A stretch of DNA of 64,000 nucleotides from assembly GCF_900142995.1 (NCBI RefSeq), contig NZ_FRCR01000004.1:124001-188000 (forward strand), given 5' to 3'. The stretch is from Caldanaerovirga acetigignens. Lineage in GTDB: Bacteria > Bacillota > Thermosediminibacteria > Thermosediminibacterales > Thermosediminibacteraceae. Positions 50,444-59,930 of the stretch are shown one piece after another. Under the pieces are notes generated by a model, which did not search any database, was not told the DNA's origin, and saw nothing but the letters and a program-made list of their open reading frames with translations. A program made the position numbers and the translations under genes. The number at the start of each line of letters is the position of its first letter. Positions within the stretch are counted from its first letter, which is position 1.

Positions 50444-51205
50444 TTGTTTGCAGAAGAGCGCAGATTAAAAATAGCCGATATGATAAAAAATATTAAAAGT
50501 ATAACCGTCTCGGAACTGGCGAGGACCTTTAACGTATCCGAATCCACAATAAGGAGGGACCTGCAGTTTCTGGAAGACAAGGGCTACATCCAGCGAACTC
50601 ACGGCGGTGCAATCCTGCAGCACTCCTATTACGAGCCCACATATTCGGAAAAGGAATCCAAAGAAGCCGCCTCAAAGCATGAAATCGGAAAGCTCGCAGC
50701 AGAGTTGATAAAGGATGGCGACACGGTTCTCCTTGATTCGGGAACCACTACCTTAAGCGTAGCAAAAAATCTCAAGGGAAAAAAAATAACCGTTGTTACC
50801 AACTCCCCTGTCATAGCCATGGAACTTTTTTCTGAAAAGGAAATAGAAGTAATCATGGTCGGAGGTATATTCAGAAAAGAAACTGCGGCCCTCGTGGGCC
50901 CCATTGCCGAGAAAAACTTAAAAGAATTCAATGTCGATAAGGCTTTCATCGGAGCAAACGGCATCGACCTCAACGGCGTTACCACCCCCAATATCATTGA
51001 GGCAGCAACAAAAAAAGTAATGCTCAAAATATCGTCCCAACCCTACATAGTGGCCGACCATTCGAAATTCGGTATTTCAGCCTTCGTAAAATTTGCAAGT
51101 CTATCGGACATTGCCGCTATTATAACCGACCGGAACGTAGACCTAAAATGGGTAAGTTCCATTGAGGAAGCGGGAACGGAAATCATATATCCGCAGAAAG
51201 GGTGA
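50444..51205 (+). CDS. fruR: DeoR-family regulator of the fructose operon
   Basis: 253-residue DeoR regulator. N-terminal HTH (RLKIADMIKNIKSITVSELARTFNVSESTIRRDLQFLEDKG) and C-terminal effector domain (DTVLLDSGTTTLSVAKNL, VVTNSPVIAMEL, FIGANGIDLNGVTTP). Fructose-1-phosphate is the usual inducer in this context. TTG 50444 sits 7 bases after GGGGG; the ATG at 50438 is too close to it. Followed 5 bases later by fruK. Confidence 0.92.
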   Translation: MFAEERRLKIADMIKNIKSITVSELARTFNVSESTIRRDLQFLEDKGYIQRTHGGAILQHSYYEPTYSEKESKEAASKHEIGKLAAELIKDGDTVLLDSGTTTLSVAKNLKGKKITVVTNSPVIAMELFSEKEIEVIMVGGIFRKETAALVGPIAEKNLKEFNVDKAFIGANGIDLNGVTTPNIIEAATKKVMLKISSQPYIVADHSKFGISAFVKFASLSDIAAIITDRNVDLKWVSSIEEAGTEIIYPQKG

Positions 51206-51210
51206 CGGCA

Positions 51211-52143
51211 TTGATCATAACAGTTACGGCCAATCCGGCTTTGGACAGAACCATTGTACTGAAAAATTTTAAAATCGGAAAGATAAACAGGGTCTTAAGG
51301 TCCCGGGTAGATGTTGGCGGCAAAGGTATAAACGTCGCTAAAAACATTAAAGCTCTCGGCGGCGATGCAGTTTGCCTCGGATTCCTGGGCCGCAGCGATG
51401 ATTTTGCAGCAAAATATTTAGAAGATTTGGGATTATACACCGACTTTACAATCATACAAAACCCGATAAGGGTAAACATAAAACTAATCGAAGAGGATTC
51501 GTCGACCTTTACAGATATAAACGAACCCGGGCCCGAAGTGGATTCTTTTGAAGCAAGATCCCTGATAGAAAAAATAAAATTCTGGGCTTTTAGGGCCCGT
51601 GTGGTGGTGCTGGCAGGCAGCCTGCCCCCAGGAGTAAAGGATGATTTTTACAACGAAATTATTTTGAGCACCAAAAGTTCAGGGGCAAAGGTAATTCTCG
51701 ATGCCGAAGGCGAGGCACTCAAACTTGGCATAAAAGCCTCTCCTTACCTTATAAAGCCCAATATCCACGAGCTTTCCGGGCTAATGGGAAAGGATCTGAA
51801 AACCGATGAAGAGATAATTTCGGCCGCACTGCCAATTATTGAAAATGGCGTAAAAATTGTTGCAGTATCCATGGGGTCTCGGGGCAGCCTGACGGTCACG
51901 CAGGACAAGGCTTACTTTGTTCCACCATTGGATGTTAAAGTTAGAAGCACGGCTGGGGCAGGGGATGCAATGGTGGCAGGTTTCGCCCTAGCCCTAGATA
52001 AGGGCCTTGACACGATTCAGGCGGTGAAAATGGCATCTGCCGCTGCATCCTGTGCGGTAACCAGAGAAGGTACGCAACCCATTGACACCGAATCCTTTAA
52101 TAACCTTATCAACCAAGTAAGCATAATCGAAATTCCTTTTTGA
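51211..52143 (+). CDS. fruK: 1-phosphofructokinase FruK
   Basis: 310-residue PfkB-family kinase that converts fructose-1-phosphate to fructose-1,6-bisphosphate. Motifs: TVTANPALDRTIVL at the N-terminus, GGKGINVAKNIKALGG, LAGSLPPGV, and the C-terminal STAGAGDAMVAGFALAL with the catalytic aspartate. TTG 51211 is 8 bases after AAGGG; a GTG nine bases earlier overlaps the site. Between fruR and the EIIA gene. Confidence 0.95.
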   Translation: MIITVTANPALDRTIVLKNFKIGKINRVLRSRVDVGGKGINVAKNIKALGGDAVCLGFLGRSDDFAAKYLEDLGLYTDFTIIQNPIRVNIKLIEEDSSTFTDINEPGPEVDSFEARSLIEKIKFWAFRARVVVLAGSLPPGVKDDFYNEIILSTKSSGAKVILDAEGEALKLGIKASPYLIKPNIHELSGLMGKDLKTDEEIISAALPIIENGVKIVAVSMGSRGSLTVTQDKAYFVPPLDVKVRSTAGAGDAMVAGFALALDKGLDTIQAVKMASAAASCAVTREGTQPIDTESFNNLINQVSIIEIPF

Positions 52144-52155
52144 AAGGAGATTTTT

Positions 52156-52605
52156 ATGAAAATCGGTGACATCCTGAGCAAGGATAGAATCAATCTTAAT
52201 CTAAGAAGTTCCGACAAAGAATCGGTAATAAAGGAGCTAATTTCCCTTCTTGCCAAAACCGGTTCGATTACCGATAAAGAAGAGTTCTTTGAGGCCGTCT
52301 GGGAAAGAGAAAAAACGTATTCTACCGGTATCGGAATGGGCATTGCTATCCCCCACGGCAAAAGTAAAGCTGTAAAGGGCGCTGCTATAGCTTTCGGCAA
52401 ATCCGAAAGAGGTATAGATTTTGATTCCCTCGACGGCAAGCCCGCTTATTTGTTCTTCCTTATAGCCGTCCCGGAAGAATCTCACGACCTGCACCTCAAG
52501 CTCATCAGCACCCTTTCAAGAAAACTGATGCACGAGGAGGTGAGAAAGGCGCTTTACGAGGCCGATACCGAGGAAAAAGTATTGGAAGCTCTGAATTTTG
52601 ATTAG
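52156..52605 (+). CDS. PTS fructose EIIA component
   Basis: 149-residue EIIA of the fructose/mannitol (EIIA-2) family. The phosphorylated histidine is in GIGMGIAIPHGKSKAVKGA (near residue 66). Stand-alone domain, donating phosphate to EIIB of the next gene. ATG 52156 behind AAAGGAG. Confidence 0.94.
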   Translation: MKIGDILSKDRINLNLRSSDKESVIKELISLLAKTGSITDKEEFFEAVWEREKTYSTGIGMGIAIPHGKSKAVKGAAIAFGKSERGIDFDSLDGKPAYLFFLIAVPEESHDLHLKLISTLSRKLMHEEVRKALYEADTEEKVLEALNFD

Positions 52606-52634
52606 CACAAAACCAATTTTGAGGAGGGTTTTAC

Positions 52635-53999
52635 ATGAAAAAAATAGTAGCGGTAACGGCTTGTCCGACGGGCATAGCCCATACTTACATGGCCGCCGAG
52701 AACTTATCTATAGCCGCTAAGGAACTGGGAGTAGAAATTAAAGTGGAGACCCAGGGCTCCGTGGGCATTGAAAACAAATTATCCGAAGAGGATATAAAAA
52801 ACGCGGATGCGGTAATAATCGCCGCCGCCACAAAGGTAGACAAAAGCAGATTTTATGGAAAACCTATTCTAGAAGTCCCTGTGGAACAGGCCATTAAGGA
52901 TGCTAAATCGCTCGTAGAAAAGGCTCTCAAAATGGAGAAATCCGCGGATTACCTGGAAAGGGTCGAAGAAATTCACAGGAAAAGGTCGGCAGCCCGTACA
53001 GGAGCTTATAAACACCTCATGACAGGCGTGTCGTACATGATTCCCTTCGTAGTCGCTGGAGGTATCCTTATCGCTATATCCTTTGCATTCGGCATAAACG
53101 CCTTTAAGAACGAGGGGACCCTGCCGGCCGCTTTAATGCAGATAGGTGGCGGTTCGGCCTTTGCGCTCATGGTGCCCGTGCTCTCAGGGTATATCGCCTA
53201 TTCTATAGCCGACAGACCGGGTCTCGTGCCGGGTATGGTCGGCGGTATGCTGGCAGTCAGTACAGGTGCAGGTTTCCTGGGTGGCATAATTTCCGGTTTT
53301 CTTGCAGGTTATACCGTAGACTTCATAAAAAGGAGTATTAAACTTCCCAAGACTTTAGAAGGCATAATGCCCGTGCTTGTGCTACCAGTATTATCATGTC
53401 TCATAGTCGGCCTTCTTATGATTTACGTTATAGGCACCCCGATCAAATCAATAATGACAGCCCTCACCAACTGGCTTACGGGCATGAGCAAGTCCAACGC
53501 CGTATTGCTGGGGCTCATATTGGGTCTCATGATGGCCTTCGATATGGGAGGTCCTGTGAACAAAGCCGCCTATACCTTTGCCACAGGCCTCTTGGCGTCG
53601 GGAATTTACACACCTATGGCCGCCGTAATGGCCGCAGGTATGACTCCCCCGTTAGGATTGGCCCTTGCCACACTAATCGCAAAAGACCGCTTCACAGAGG
53701 ATGAAATAGAAGCGGGCAAAGCTGCCTGGGTACTGGGTATCTCGTTTATAACCGAAGGAGCGATACCTTTTGCAGCCGCCGACCCTCTAAAGGTCATTCC
53801 TTCGATCATGGTGGGTTCTGCGGTGACCGGCGCCCTGTCCATGCTCTTCGGAGCAACTTTGAGGGTGCCCCATGGAGGTATATTCGTCCTCCCAATCCCT
53901 AATGCCGTCGGAAACCTGCCGATGTACGTGATTTCGATAATAGCAGGCACTGTGGTAACGGCTTTTATGGTGTTGTTGCTGAAAAAGAAAGCATCCTAA
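52635..53999 (+). CDS. fruA: PTS fructose EIIBC permease
   Basis: 454-residue EIIB-EIIC fusion. EIIB domain, about 1-100, with active cysteine in [22 protein letters not shown], about 120-450, with eight or more membrane segments ([45 protein letters not shown]). Takes up fructose as fructose-1-phosphate. ATG 52635 behind GGAGGG. Operon end marked by a strong terminator. Confidence 0.95.
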   Translation: MKKIVAVTACPTGIAHTYMAAENLSIAAKELGVEIKVETQGSVGIENKLSEEDIKNADAVIIAAATKVDKSRFYGKPILEVPVEQAIKDAKSLVEKALKMEKSADYLERVEEIHRKRSAARTGAYKHLMTGVSYMIPFVVAGGILIAISFAFGINAFKNEGTLPAALMQIGGGSAFALMVPVLSGYIAYSIADRPGLVPGMVGGMLAVSTGAGFLGGIISGFLAGYTVDFIKRSIKLPKTLEGIMPVLVLPVLSCLIVGLLMIYVIGTPIKSIMTALTNWLTGMSKSNAVLLGLILGLMMAFDMGGPVNKAAYTFATGLLASGIYTPMAAVMAAGMTPPLGLALATLIAKDRFTEDEIEAGKAAWVLGISFITEGAIPFAAADPLKVIPSIMVGSAVTGALSMLFGATLRVPHGGIFVLPIPNAVGNLPMYVISIIAGTVVTAFMVLLLKKKAS

Positions 54000-54005
54000 G
54001 TTAAG

Positions 54006-54034
54006 ATAAGGGGTTAACTACCCCTTATTTTTTT
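54006..54034 (+). terminator. fru operon terminator
   Basis: ATAAGGGG (54006-54013) pairs with CCCCTTAT (54021-54028), followed by a seven-T run. Confidence 0.93.
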
Positions 54035-54190
54035 ACCTGTATGCATGAGCCGTTTCACGGCCCCGCCTCTTAAAAATACTGTATACATTAATCCATGCTA
54101 TGAAGGATTTTGTAGTAAAACTTATAACTTGCGTTACTTGTACACTAAAATAAAAATAGAAAAAATAAAATGAAAACGGGAGGTTGGAAA

Positions 54191-55159
54191 ATGAAGAAGG
54201 CACTTGCACTCGTAACTGCAGTCTTGCTCTTGGCCGTTCTTGTAGCAGGCTGCAGCGGAGGCGGCCAGAACACTGGCGGCAGCCAGAAGTTCATCAACAT
54301 TGCTACCGGAGGAACCTCCGGCACCTACTTCCCATTGGGAGGAGCTCTTGCTGAAATTTGGAACAAGAATATTAAGGGAGTAAATGCTACAGCCCAGAGC
54401 ACAGGAGCATCCGTGGCAAACGTAAACCTATTGAAGGACGGCAAGGCCGAAGTGATTTTCGTCCAAAACGATATAGCCTATTACGCGTTAAACGGCACCG
54501 AAATGTTTAAAGACAACAAATACGAAGATATCCGGGGACTTGCCACACTTTATCCCGAGACCATCCAGATTGTCACACGGGCCGATAAGGGAATAAAGAG
54601 CATTTTAGACTTGAAAGGTAAAAAGGTAGCAGTAGGCGCTGCAGGAAGCGGCACCGAAGCCAACGCAAGGCAAATACTCGAAGCTGCAGGAATTACCTAC
54701 AAGGACATTCAGGTTCAATACTTAAGCTTTTCTGAAGCAGCCAACAACCTTAAAGATGGCAACATAGATGCGGCCTTTGTAACGGCGGGCTTCCCGACAG
54801 CAGCAGTACAAGATATTGCTGCCCAGCACAAGATAGTGATAATCCCCGTTGACGACAAGACAGCCGATGCATTGATATCAAAGTATCCCTTCTACACAAA
54901 GACAGTTATTCCTGCCAACACTTACAACGGGCAGACCGAAGACGTAAAGACAGTATCAGTCAAATCTATGTTGGCAGTAAGTTCCAAGATGGATGAGGAA
55001 ACTGCCTACAACCTGGTAAAAACCATGTATGAAAACCTCGAGAGATTAAAGACTGCCCACGCTGTCGGCGAAAAGATAGTTCCGGAAGCCGGAAAGGAAG
55101 GAATGTCCATACCGCTTCACCCCGGAGCGGAAAAGTATTTTAAAGAAAAAGGCTTATAA
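54191..55159 (+). CDS. TAXI-family TRAP transporter solute-binding lipoprotein
   Basis: 322-residue binding protein. Lipoprotein signal MKKALALVTAVLLLAVLVAGC (cleavage before C at about 21), Gly-rich linker, then the TAXI body (FINIATGGTSGTYFPLGGALAEIWN; the family name derives from such a motif; GSGTEANARQILEAAGI). ATG 54191 follows GGGAGG. Followed by a 12-bp hairpin, then DUF1850 and the fused permease. Substrate often glutamate, C4 acids or unknown. Confidence 0.94.
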   Translation: MKKALALVTAVLLLAVLVAGCSGGGQNTGGSQKFINIATGGTSGTYFPLGGALAEIWNKNIKGVNATAQSTGASVANVNLLKDGKAEVIFVQNDIAYYALNGTEMFKDNKYEDIRGLATLYPETIQIVTRADKGIKSILDLKGKKVAVGAAGSGTEANARQILEAAGITYKDIQVQYLSFSEAANNLKDGNIDAAFVTAGFPTAAVQDIAAQHKIVIIPVDDKTADALISKYPFYTKTVIPANTYNGQTEDVKTVSVKSMLAVSSKMDEETAYNLVKTMYENLERLKTAHAVGEKIVPEAGKEGMSIPLHPGAEKYFKEKGL

Positions 55160-55164
55160 TTGTT

Positions 55165-55209
55165 AAGGGGGGATTTGCGAGCATTGGAAGTTATTCCAAT
55201 GCTCGTTTT
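55165..55209 (+). other. 12-bp hairpin between binding protein and DUF1850 gene
   Basis: CGAGCATTGGAA (55178-55189) pairs perfectly with TTCCAATGCTCG (55194-55205) around GTTA, then TTTT and directly the ATG at 55210. The only ribosome-site-like stretch, AAGGGGGG (55165-55172), lies before the hairpin. When folded, the site is effectively 9 bases from the ATG, as if the hairpin bridged the gap. It also resembles a leaky terminator. Confidence 0.65.
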
Positions 55210-55692
55210 ATGGATACAAAAGGAAGCTATTTTTTATTGATTTTAGCAGTAATATTGGCCATTTTCTTTTGCAGGTTTCATATAGAGCACGAATGGTCGG
55301 TTGTGATTTTTAATAGAAGCAAAAATGAAAAAATTGCTGTGCCGGTAAATAGTAAATACTTTACAATCACTTTCGTACATTCTATAGAGAGGACTCCCGT
55401 ATCTGAAATATACAGTATAGACGAAGATGGAAAAATAATCCTGAACGAAGTGCGTTTTTACTCTCTGGGAACAGGACTTCCTTTTTCAAGTGATGGAATT
55501 TTTAAAAATGAAAATGGGCAGTTTGTTATAAAGGAAAAGAAAAGCTTTCCTAGCCTGCTCCTTCGGGTGTCCCCAATCCCCGGCCATGCATTAATCGCCG
55601 AAGGAAGGAAGATAAACTTTCTCGAAATTGCAGAAAGTGAAGACCTTCTTGAGATACGGGCACAAAAAAGGTGGGTTGTTGTAAGGAGATGA
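55210..55692 (+). CDS. DUF1850 protein of TAXI-TRAP operon
   Basis: 160-residue protein with one N-terminal membrane helix (YFLLILAVILAIFFC) and a beta-rich extracytoplasmic domain (FTITFVHSIERTPVSEIYSID, EVRFYSLGTGLPF). DUF1850 is regularly found between the binding protein and fused permease genes of TAXI-type TRAP systems. Molecular role unknown. No ribosome site directly before the ATG; see the hairpin at 55178-55205. Confidence 0.88.
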   Translation: MDTKGSYFLLILAVILAIFFCRFHIEHEWSVVIFNRSKNEKIAVPVNSKYFTITFVHSIERTPVSEIYSIDEDGKIILNEVRFYSLGTGLPFSSDGIFKNENGQFVIKEKKSFPSLLLRVSPIPGHALIAEGRKINFLEIAESEDLLEIRAQKRWVVVRR

Positions 55693-55722
55693 GAATTATT
55701 ATGGGAAAGGAGTGCAGATAAA

Positions 55723-57666
55723 ATGTCAGAAAAGCATACAAATGAAGCTTTATCCGCAGTTGACGCAGAGGATATCTTGAGGAAATACGATAAAGAGTCC
55801 GACTTCAGGAAGCTCGAAGGTTTTTGGGCAAAAGTCGTAGCCGCTATTGCAATAACTTTCTCAGTCTTTCAGCTTTATACCGCTGTCTTCGGAGTCTTAG
55901 ACGCAATGATTCAGCGCTCGATACACCTAGCTTTCGGCCTTTGCTTGATATTTCTGCTCTACCCTGCAAGAAAAAGCTGGCCAAGGGACAGGATTCATCC
56001 AATTGATTTTATAACCGCCATAGCAGGAGCAGCCGTTCCACTTTATATAGTTGCAAATTACAAAACCCTGGTTCTCCGCGCAGGCACAGTAACCACGGCA
56101 GATTTCATCACAGGCCTTATAGGGGTAATGCTCGTACTTGAAGCTGCAAGGAGGGTTGTGGGCCTTCCCATAGTTACAATCGCATTCCTCTTTATAATAT
56201 ATGCCTTAGCCGGGCCTTACATTCCGGGGCAGTTGGCACACCGGGGAGCTGACCTGCCTACCCTGGTTCAGCACCTATTTTTCACAACTGAAGGCATCTT
56301 CGGAATACCGATAGGAGTTTCTTCTACTTTCATATTTCTTTTCATACTCTTTGGGGCCTACCTTGAAAAAACCGGAATGGGCCAATTTTTCATCGACCTT
56401 GCCAATGCCATCGCAGGCTGGGCTTCTGGAGGCCCTGCCAAAGTAGCAGTCCTTTCAAGCGGCCTTATGGGCACAGTCTCCGGTAGCTCAGTGGCAAACG
56501 TAGTAGGGACCGGGAGCTTTACAATCCCGATGATGAAAAGCCTGGGTTACAAGCCGGAATTCGCAGGCGCAGTAGAAGCTACCGCATCCACAGGTGGACA
56601 GCTCATGCCCCCAATTATGGGCGCTGCCGCATTTCTAATGGCCGAATTTACCCAGATACCTTATAACAAGATAATATTATCAGCCGCGATACCTGCTCTT
56701 TTATATTATTTCGGAGTCTGGACAGGAGTTCACCTCGAAGCAAAGCGGTTAGGCCTAAAAGGCCTCAGCAGAGATGAACTCCCGAAGATAAAAAACATCA
56801 TGATGGAACGCGGCCACCTTATGTTTCCCCTGATAGCGATTGTGTACCTTCTCGTCACGGGATATACGCCGATGAAGGCAGCGCTTTATGCTATTGTTTT
56901 CTCGATTGCGACGGCGATGCTCAGAAAGAATACCCGAATTAGCTTTTCAGATATAATAGCAGGACTTGAGCAAGGTGCGCGAAACGCCCTAGGAGTCATA
57001 GCTGCAACAGCCTGCGCAGGAGTGATAATAGGTGTAGTGACCTTGACCGGACTAGGACTCAAGATGGGAAGTTCTCTCGTAGGCCTTGCCGGCGGAAACC
57101 TCTTCTTGACGCTTTTTTTCACGATGATTACTTCGATCATACTCGGAATGGGAGTTCCTACTACTGCAAACTACGTTATAACATCTACTATCGCAGCACC
57201 GGCCCTGTTGATGCTTAACGTCCCGGTTCTTGCAGCCCACATGTTCGCGTTTTACTTTGGCATTATCGCAGACGTCACGCCCCCCGTTGCCCTCGCTGCC
57301 TTCGCCGGAGCCGGGATAGCAAAGGCAAACCCCTTAAAGACGGGCATCAACGCGGCAAAACTCGCAATAGCAGCATTCCTTGTGCCATACATCTTCGTCT
57401 ACAATCCATCGCTTCTTCTGCTAAACGTCCACAGCACTCTTGACATTTTATGGATAATCGCTACTTCTCTAATAGGTATAGTAGCCGTGAGCTCTTCTGT
57501 ATCCGGATTTTTAATTATAACCCAGACAATAATAGAGAGGGTAATATTCTTCGTAGGAGGCATACTTCTTGTAACGCCTGGACTTTACACCGACGTAATC
57601 GGAGCAGGGTTACTAGCATTGGGGCATTTCATCCAGATGACAAGAGTCAAAAAATCGAAAAAATAA
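55723..57666 (+). CDS. TAXI TRAP transporter fused 4TM/12TM permease
   Basis: 647-residue permease in which the small (DctQ-like) and large (DctM-like) subunits are fused. Around 17 membrane helices. Features: LGVMLVLEAARRVVGLP, GLMGTVSGSSVANVVGTGSFTIPMMKS, GGQLMPPIMGAAAFLMAEF, GMGVPTTANYVITSTIAAPALL and IIADVTPPVALAAFAGAGIAKANP, all standard for the family. ATG 55723 behind AAAGGAG. Ends with a terminator at 57674. Confidence 0.95.
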   Translation: MSEKHTNEALSAVDAEDILRKYDKESDFRKLEGFWAKVVAAIAITFSVFQLYTAVFGVLDAMIQRSIHLAFGLCLIFLLYPARKSWPRDRIHPIDFITAIAGAAVPLYIVANYKTLVLRAGTVTTADFITGLIGVMLVLEAARRVVGLPIVTIAFLFIIYALAGPYIPGQLAHRGADLPTLVQHLFFTTEGIFGIPIGVSSTFIFLFILFGAYLEKTGMGQFFIDLANAIAGWASGGPAKVAVLSSGLMGTVSGSSVANVVGTGSFTIPMMKSLGYKPEFAGAVEATASTGGQLMPPIMGAAAFLMAEFTQIPYNKIILSAAIPALLYYFGVWTGVHLEAKRLGLKGLSRDELPKIKNIMMERGHLMFPLIAIVYLLVTGYTPMKAALYAIVFSIATAMLRKNTRISFSDIIAGLEQGARNALGVIAATACAGVIIGVVTLTGLGLKMGSSLVGLAGGNLFLTLFFTMITSIILGMGVPTTANYVITSTIAAPALLMLNVPVLAAHMFAFYFGIIADVTPPVALAAFAGAGIAKANPLKTGINAAKLAIAAFLVPYIFVYNPSLLLLNVHSTLDILWIIATSLIGIVAVSSSVSGFLIITQTIIERVIFFVGGILLVTPGLYTDVIGAGLLALGHFIQMTRVKKSKK

Positions 57667-57673
57667 TATAAAC

Positions 57674-57702
57674 AAACCCTCGGAATTTTTCTCCGGGGGT
57701 TT
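57674..57702. terminator. Bidirectional terminator between TRAP permease and response regulator
   Basis: AAACCCTCGGA (57674-57684) pairs with TCCGGGGGTTT (57692-57702) with one wobble and is followed by TTTT on the plus strand. On the minus strand it directly follows the response regulator stop, with T-rich sequence beyond. Confidence 0.8.
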
Positions 57703-58569
57703 TTATGCTTTTGAAAGAAACGCAAGGCCTTCTAAGAATTTTCTCATGTTTATTTTCCCGCCTTCTTGAGTTTTCTTTCTCAAAAAGTCCATCTGCTTTT
57801 TTACCTCTTTAAAGTCAAAGAGAACTGGCGCATACCTCATGAACTGTTCTCCGTGGTAATCCTCGAGGCCCATGAGAGCCACATTGTCCATGGCCTTATT
57901 TATAGCCCTCCGGATCCTCATTTCTATCGCTTTTATGTCGGACGACTTTTTTATCCCTGCCTTCTCATAATAATCTTTCAAAAAAGTATATAGTTCCTGG
58001 AGGTTCGCCGTGTTCTTCTTTACCACATCGTAATTTTCAATAAGTACCTTTATATCCTCGCTCCCCGCATCCCCCAAAATTCCAAGCTCAGCCAAGATGT
58101 AGTCTAACTTCTCAGTCCTTCGCACTTCCTTTTTATTCCCATTTTCGTTTAATGTCCCCGATACGGTTTCCTTTATCATTTCCAGGGCTCTCTTTAGTCT
58201 TATCATTTCACCAACCTTGCTCAAGACGCTCACCGTCTCGGTGGCATTTACAGGCTTATGAATGAAAAACTCAATTCCGGCTTCATAAGCTTTGCTTATC
58301 ATATTCTGCGCCTCTACCTGAGATATCATTATAAAGTAAGTGTCAAGTCCCCTTGCTCTAACTTTCTTTATCACCTCAATCCCGTCCTTTTTGGGCAACA
58401 AAAGGTCAATTAAGGCTATGTCGGGATTGAGCGAAATCAATTTTTTTTCGGCTTCATCGCCGTCTTCCGCTTCTGCTATGACCTCTCCTAGGTCGTAGTT
58501 TTCAATAATCCCTGCAAGTATCCGCCTAACTGCCCTGTCGTCTTCAATTATCATAATCCTGTAATCCAC
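57703..58569 (-). CDS. Response regulator, GlnL/YcbB type
   Basis: 288-residue response regulator. Receiver domain about 4-120 (IMIIEDDRAVRRIL, phospho-acceptor Asp in ALIDLLLPKKDG, K in HKPVN). The C-terminal YcbB-type domain (about 140-285; RRAINKAMDNVALMGLEDYHGEQFMRYAPVLFDF) replaces a classic HTH. GTG 58569 is 7 bases after AAGGA, giving the normal short N-terminus; GTG 58587 is also open. Downstream of, and coupled with, the kinase gene. Regulates probably a transporter, as GlnL does glutamine uptake. Confidence 0.88.
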   Translation of the reverse strand: MDYRIMIIEDDRAVRRILAGIIENYDLGEVIAEAEDGDEAEKKLISLNPDIALIDLLLPKKDGIEVIKKVRARGLDTYFIMISQVEAQNMISKAYEAGIEFFIHKPVNATETVSVLSKVGEMIRLKRALEMIKETVSGTLNENGNKKEVRRTEKLDYILAELGILGDAGSEDIKVLIENYDVVKKNTANLQELYTFLKDYYEKAGIKKSSDIKAIEMRIRRAINKAMDNVALMGLEDYHGEQFMRYAPVLFDFKEVKKQMDFLRKKTQEGGKINMRKFLEGLAFLSKA

Positions 58570-58588
58570 TTTATCATCCTTCCTCACC

Positions 58589-59866
58589 TCATGTTCTCAG
58601 CACTACACTGTCTGCGGGCAACTTTACGCAAAATCTGCTTCCAGTGCCTTTCTCTGATTCAACCTCTATCTTTCCTCCCATCTTTTCGACCAAATTCTTT
58701 ACGTGTGTAAGCCCAAGACCCGTCGAGAAAGACCCATCCGACATGACTTTAGTTGAGAATCCGGGTTCGAAAATGTACGGAAGGTCTCTTGAGTCAATCC
58801 CGCAGCCGTTGTCTTCCACCAAAATTATAATTTCTTCTCCTTTGCGTTTCACGACTACTCTTATCCATCCTCCATCCTCATTTACCGCTTCTAAAGCATT
58901 GTATACTAAATTCCCCAATATAGAAAAAATGTCAAAATAATTTTTCACGATAAAATCTTCATCGCCAATAGTTATTAATTCGACCTTCTTTCCTTCCTTT
59001 TTCATCCATCTTTCCGTATTTTTTCTCAATAACGACAAAATCGCGCTTATCTTCATCCCTCCCTCATTTTCCTCCGGTATAAGCTGGGAAAACCCTGCAT
59101 TTATCCTTAAGTAGTCCTTTTTTATATCGTGGACCCTCCTCGCAAGGTCAAGGGCTTTTTCTTTGAGCGTTAAAATTTCATCACCGCTCATATTTTCAGA
59201 AATGCTGCTATAAATTTCGTAGCTCTCTTTCATTACATCTTCCATGTCGGCTGTAGACTTTTTTAAAAATAGGAGCTCTGCCTTGAGCTCGGAGAGAATC
59301 TCCACAAGCTCCGCATAGCGCTTTTCATGTTCTTCTTTTAATATTATTAATTTTTGCCTTTCTAACATCCAATAAAAAGCATAAGTTACGATGCTGCGGA
59401 TGAGGCCTACGCCGACAAGAGGAGGGAAAATCCGTTGAAAGTATACAAAATTCATTTCGCGCCGCACCGAAAGTTCCACTAGATTTGCCGCTATATCCGA
59501 AAGCGACATAACCGATATAAAATTCACAGGCATTTTTACTAAATTCCGTATTCTCCAAAGTCCTAGCAAAGTCCCGTAAACAATGTAGTAAAAAAACGCC
59601 GGATAATGCAGACTTACAGCTTGTTCAAATCTCAAACCTTTGACCAAAAAAGACAAAGCAACGCGAAACAAAAAAACGAAAGCCCCCGAAAAAGTTGCGA
59701 GTATCATCTCTGGCACTTCTTTGAAGTACAGCAAAAGAAAAGAAATAGCTATAACTCCGGCTGTAAACCTGAAGGCGGTGCCGAAGGGATAAAAATATAC
59801 CTCCCCTATTACAGCAGTGAGCAACGCTGTTACCATTAATTCTTTCAGATCCTTTTTTAGTTTCAC
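58589..59866 (-). CDS. Sensor histidine kinase, GlnK/YcbA type
   Basis: 425-residue membrane kinase. About five or six membrane helices within residues 10-170, a coiled-coil (about 175-240), phospho-acceptor region RRVHDIKKDYLRINAGF with a SpoOB-like histidine, and an ATPase domain with N-box LGNLVYNALEAV, G1 VEDNGCGID, and G2 STGLGLTHVKNLV. GTG 59866 sits 7 bases after GGAGG; the ATG six bases earlier touches the site. Forms a pair with the response regulator that follows it. Confidence 0.9.
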   Translation of the reverse strand: MKLKKDLKELMVTALLTAVIGEVYFYPFGTAFRFTAGVIAISFLLLYFKEVPEMILATFSGAFVFLFRVALSFLVKGLRFEQAVSLHYPAFFYYIVYGTLLGLWRIRNLVKMPVNFISVMSLSDIAANLVELSVRREMNFVYFQRIFPPLVGVGLIRSIVTYAFYWMLERQKLIILKEEHEKRYAELVEILSELKAELLFLKKSTADMEDVMKESYEIYSSISENMSGDEILTLKEKALDLARRVHDIKKDYLRINAGFSQLIPEENEGGMKISAILSLLRKNTERWMKKEGKKVELITIGDEDFIVKNYFDIFSILGNLVYNALEAVNEDGGWIRVVVKRKGEEIIILVEDNGCGIDSRDLPYIFEPGFSTKVMSDGSFSTGLGLTHVKNLVEKMGGKIEVESEKGTGSRFCVKLPADSVVLRT

Positions 59867-59930
59867 AAACATGCCTCCAAAAAATCTATATCATGACTAT
59901 TATATCAAAAAAGTTTCCTTTCAATCTAAT

